This document shows, piece by piece, positions 42,142 through 43,296 of a stretch of 43,296 nucleotides of DNA. The stretch covers positions 1-43,296 of the forward strand of contig JAODMO010000015.1 in the NCBI GenBank assembly GCA_025464995.1, written 5' to 3'. Source of the DNA: Microbacteriaceae bacterium (GTDB lineage: Bacteria > Actinomycetota > Actinomycetes > Actinomycetales > Microbacteriaceae). Made by a program: the position numbers and the translations under genes. The first letter of the stretch is position 1; each line of letters starts with the position of its first letter. A model generated the notes under the pieces. That model was not told where the DNA came from and did not search any database. It saw nothing but the letters and a program-made list of their open reading frames with translations.

Positions 42142-42385
42142 AGTGACCGCCCGGGTGATTCTGCTCGTCGAGGTCGGTGAGCTCGTCACCGTCGGGGCGC
42201 ACCGCGAGCACCAGCATGGCGAGCACCACGAGCACCACGATGAACGCGATGCCGAGGAAGATCACCGACAGCACGATGTCGCGCGTCGCCATCAGCACGA
42301 TGAGACCGGTGAATACGGCCATGACGGCCGAGAGGACAAGGAGTTCGACCGGCTTGGTGCGATCTTTCCTACTGGGTTTTACCAC
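42140..42385 (-). CDS. Small two-helix membrane protein
   Basis: 81 residues: a basic N-terminus (VKPSRKDRTKP), two hydrophobic helices (about 12-30 and 33-57), then an acidic C-terminus ending in Asp/His residues (DGDELTDLDEQNHPGGH). Looks like an actinobacterial YrhC/'ABC transporter ATP-binding'-unrelated small membrane protein; I do not recognise the family. GTG 42385 overlaps the TAA of the upstream gene; a longer start is possible. Confidence 0.65.
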   Translation of the reverse strand: MVKPSRKDRTKPVELLVLSAVMAVFTGLIVLMATRDIVLSVIFLGIAFIVVLVVLAMLVLAVRPDGDELTDLDEQNHPGGH

Positions 42386-43023
42386 GATTGGTTGCCGCTT
42401 TCCGCGGCCGACGCCGCTACCGCCCGGCGGGCCCACTTGAGGCTCAACCCGGCTATGACGAGGAAGACACCGAGTACGGCGCTGTAGGCGCCGAGAAGCC
42501 CGACGAGGATGATGGAGGCGGTGAGCGCGCGATCGACGCCGTCAGGTCCGGCGAAGGGCTGGTTGTAGTCCGCCGGAACGAGCAGCACCACGATCGCGAA
42601 GACCACGGTGAGTCCGCCGACGAAGAGCCAGTCTTTCGAGGAGTCGAGGCGGCCCCTGCTGCGCAGCCCGCTGTACAGCTCGAGGAAGCCCGTCAGCACC
42701 GCCCAGGCGCCGATGAGGAGGAGCAGGAAGCCGAGACCGGCCGAGGGGAACACGAGGGCGACCGCGCCGAGCACGATTCCGATGGCCCCCTGGGCGAGCA
42801 GACACCAGCGCACGACACCGTCGCCGAGGGCGAGAGCGGATGCGAGCACCAGCACGGCCCCGGATGCGGCGGCGAGCGCACCGAACGACACGAACCCGAG
42901 CGCCGTCGAGTGGTCGGCGCTGAAAGTGATGATCACGGCGATGACGGCGGCCACGAGGGCACGCACAAGCACCCACGGCCAGTACCTGCTGGCGTGCGCG
43001 ACGTTGTCGTGAGGGGAAGACAC
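42379..43023 (-). CDS. HdeD-like (DUF308) membrane protein
   Basis: 214 residues, about six transmembrane helices in three pairs: YWPWVLVRALVAAVIAVIIT, FGALAAASGAVLVLASALAL, AQGAIGIVLGAVALVFPSAG, LLLLIGAWAVLTGFLELYSG, WLFVGGLTVVFAIVVLLVPA and a last one near the C-terminus. This repeat pattern, with the RW/ARG patch and GF.E motif, is typical of HdeD/DUF308 proteins (acid-stress-linked in E. coli; function unclear here). GTG 43023, AGAGG upstream. Operon with the next small gene. Confidence 0.8.
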   Translation of the reverse strand: MSSPHDNVAHASRYWPWVLVRALVAAVIAVIITFSADHSTALGFVSFGALAAASGAVLVLASALALGDGVVRWCLLAQGAIGIVLGAVALVFPSAGLGFLLLLIGAWAVLTGFLELYSGLRSRGRLDSSKDWLFVGGLTVVFAIVVLLVPADYNQPFAGPDGVDRALTASIILVGLLGAYSAVLGVFLVIAGLSLKWARRAVAASAAESGNQSW

Positions 43024-43155
43024 GGGAGCGACCTCTTTCCGACGGGCTCACCTCAACTTTACGCCACCCGTGCCGGGGCCTCCTGTGTGCGCGTCGGCGC
43101 CCACCCCAGCACCCGTGGTCGCGAGCGAGCGGCCACCGCACAGAGTCGGATCAGG

Positions 43156-43296
43156 TCACGGCGCAATCTGCGTGGGCCGGTATCGCATGGCGACTGCCCC
43201 CGACCGGAATTCATGGCGGTTCACGAGTTCGAGCTGGATGGGTTGGCGCAGACCGGCGAGCAACGTCGGTCCGTGTCCGGCGACGACCGGCTGCAC
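43156..43296 (-). CDS. RibD C-terminal / dihydrofolate-reductase-like protein, C-terminal end (5' end outside window)
   Basis: 46 residues are visible on the minus strand, ending in TGA (43156-43158): VVAGHGPTLLAGLRQPIQLE, then a segment ending in VAMRYRPT. The 'GxGPTLLAGL' loop and final 'Y.R.RYRP' strand are typical of the C-terminus of the RibD_C/DHFR-like reductase family common in actinobacteria. NADPH-dependent reductase role is inferred; the active site is off the edge. Confidence 0.7.
   Translation of the reverse strand: MQPVVAGHGPTLLAGLRQPIQLELVNRHEFRSGAVAMRYRPTQIAP

Overview
The window is a dense, high-GC (strongly GC3-biased) actinobacterial chromosome segment. The best fit is a pigmented member of the Microbacteriaceae. 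The evidence is an HspR/HAIR-controlled dnaK operon, a C50-carotenoid cluster with a lycopene elongase and split heterodimeric cyclase, a CopD-CtaG fusion, a DUF6421 protein, and many genes whose -10 box sits 6-7 nt before the start codon (leaderless transcripts). I cannot name the species from sequence alone.

Layout. 1-1846: the end of a DUF6421 protein, a small apparently frameshifted ORF, and a threonine-aldolase-family enzyme. 1847-2178: repeat-rich intergenic DNA. 2179-9441 (minus): chaperone operon dnaK-grpE-dnaJ-hspR-methyltransferase-clpB, with two HAIR-like operators upstream. 9646-12914 (plus): an MFS transporter, a PEP-mutase/isocitrate-lyase-family enzyme, a MarR-like regulator and a zinc-ribbon protein. 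12964-18057 (minus): crtE-crtB-crtI-crtYe-crtYf-crtEb, each gene overlapping the next, with idi divergent. 18655-22521: deoC, dcd, tRNA-Gly(CCC) with a duplicated 3' end, a LURP-one-like protein, a dienelactone-hydrolase-like protein, a DinB-like protein and a DUF2470 protein. 22580-24250: DUF4383 protein, small membrane protein and haem oxygenase. 24257-28549: PIF1-like helicase, a membrane-anchored unknown protein and CopD-CtaG. 28669-32984 (minus): a zinc-homeostasis region, znuA-znuC-znuB and zur followed by zinc-free ribosomal proteins L28-L33-S14 and an HU protein. 33129-37716 (minus): aminotransferase plus E1alpha-E1beta-E2 of a 2-oxo-acid dehydrogenase. 37769-43296: a holin-like membrane protein, a WXG100-like protein coupled to an alpha/beta hydrolase, LMW phosphatase-purB, two small membrane proteins and the end of a RibD/DHFR-like gene.

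How the genes work together. Three modules are clear. The heat-shock operon carries its own repressor and, unusually, a methyltransferase and a ClpB without an N-terminal domain. The crt cluster supplies every dedicated step from IPP/DMAPP to a cyclic C50 carotenoid. The zinc region pairs import and sensing with ribosomal proteins that need no zinc.

The observations I would follow first are: the very consistent TANNNT-N6/7-ATG/GTG promoter-start arrangement at fourteen genes, which also settles several start codons; the uncharacterised WXG100-like/hydrolase pair at 38197-39937; the 22-bp tandem duplication of the tRNA-Gly 3' end; the 18-bp tandem repeats in crtYf; and a family of inverted TCGATACGC / CTACTCGACC repeats between genes. 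I found no CRISPR array, insertion sequence, prophage or rRNA.
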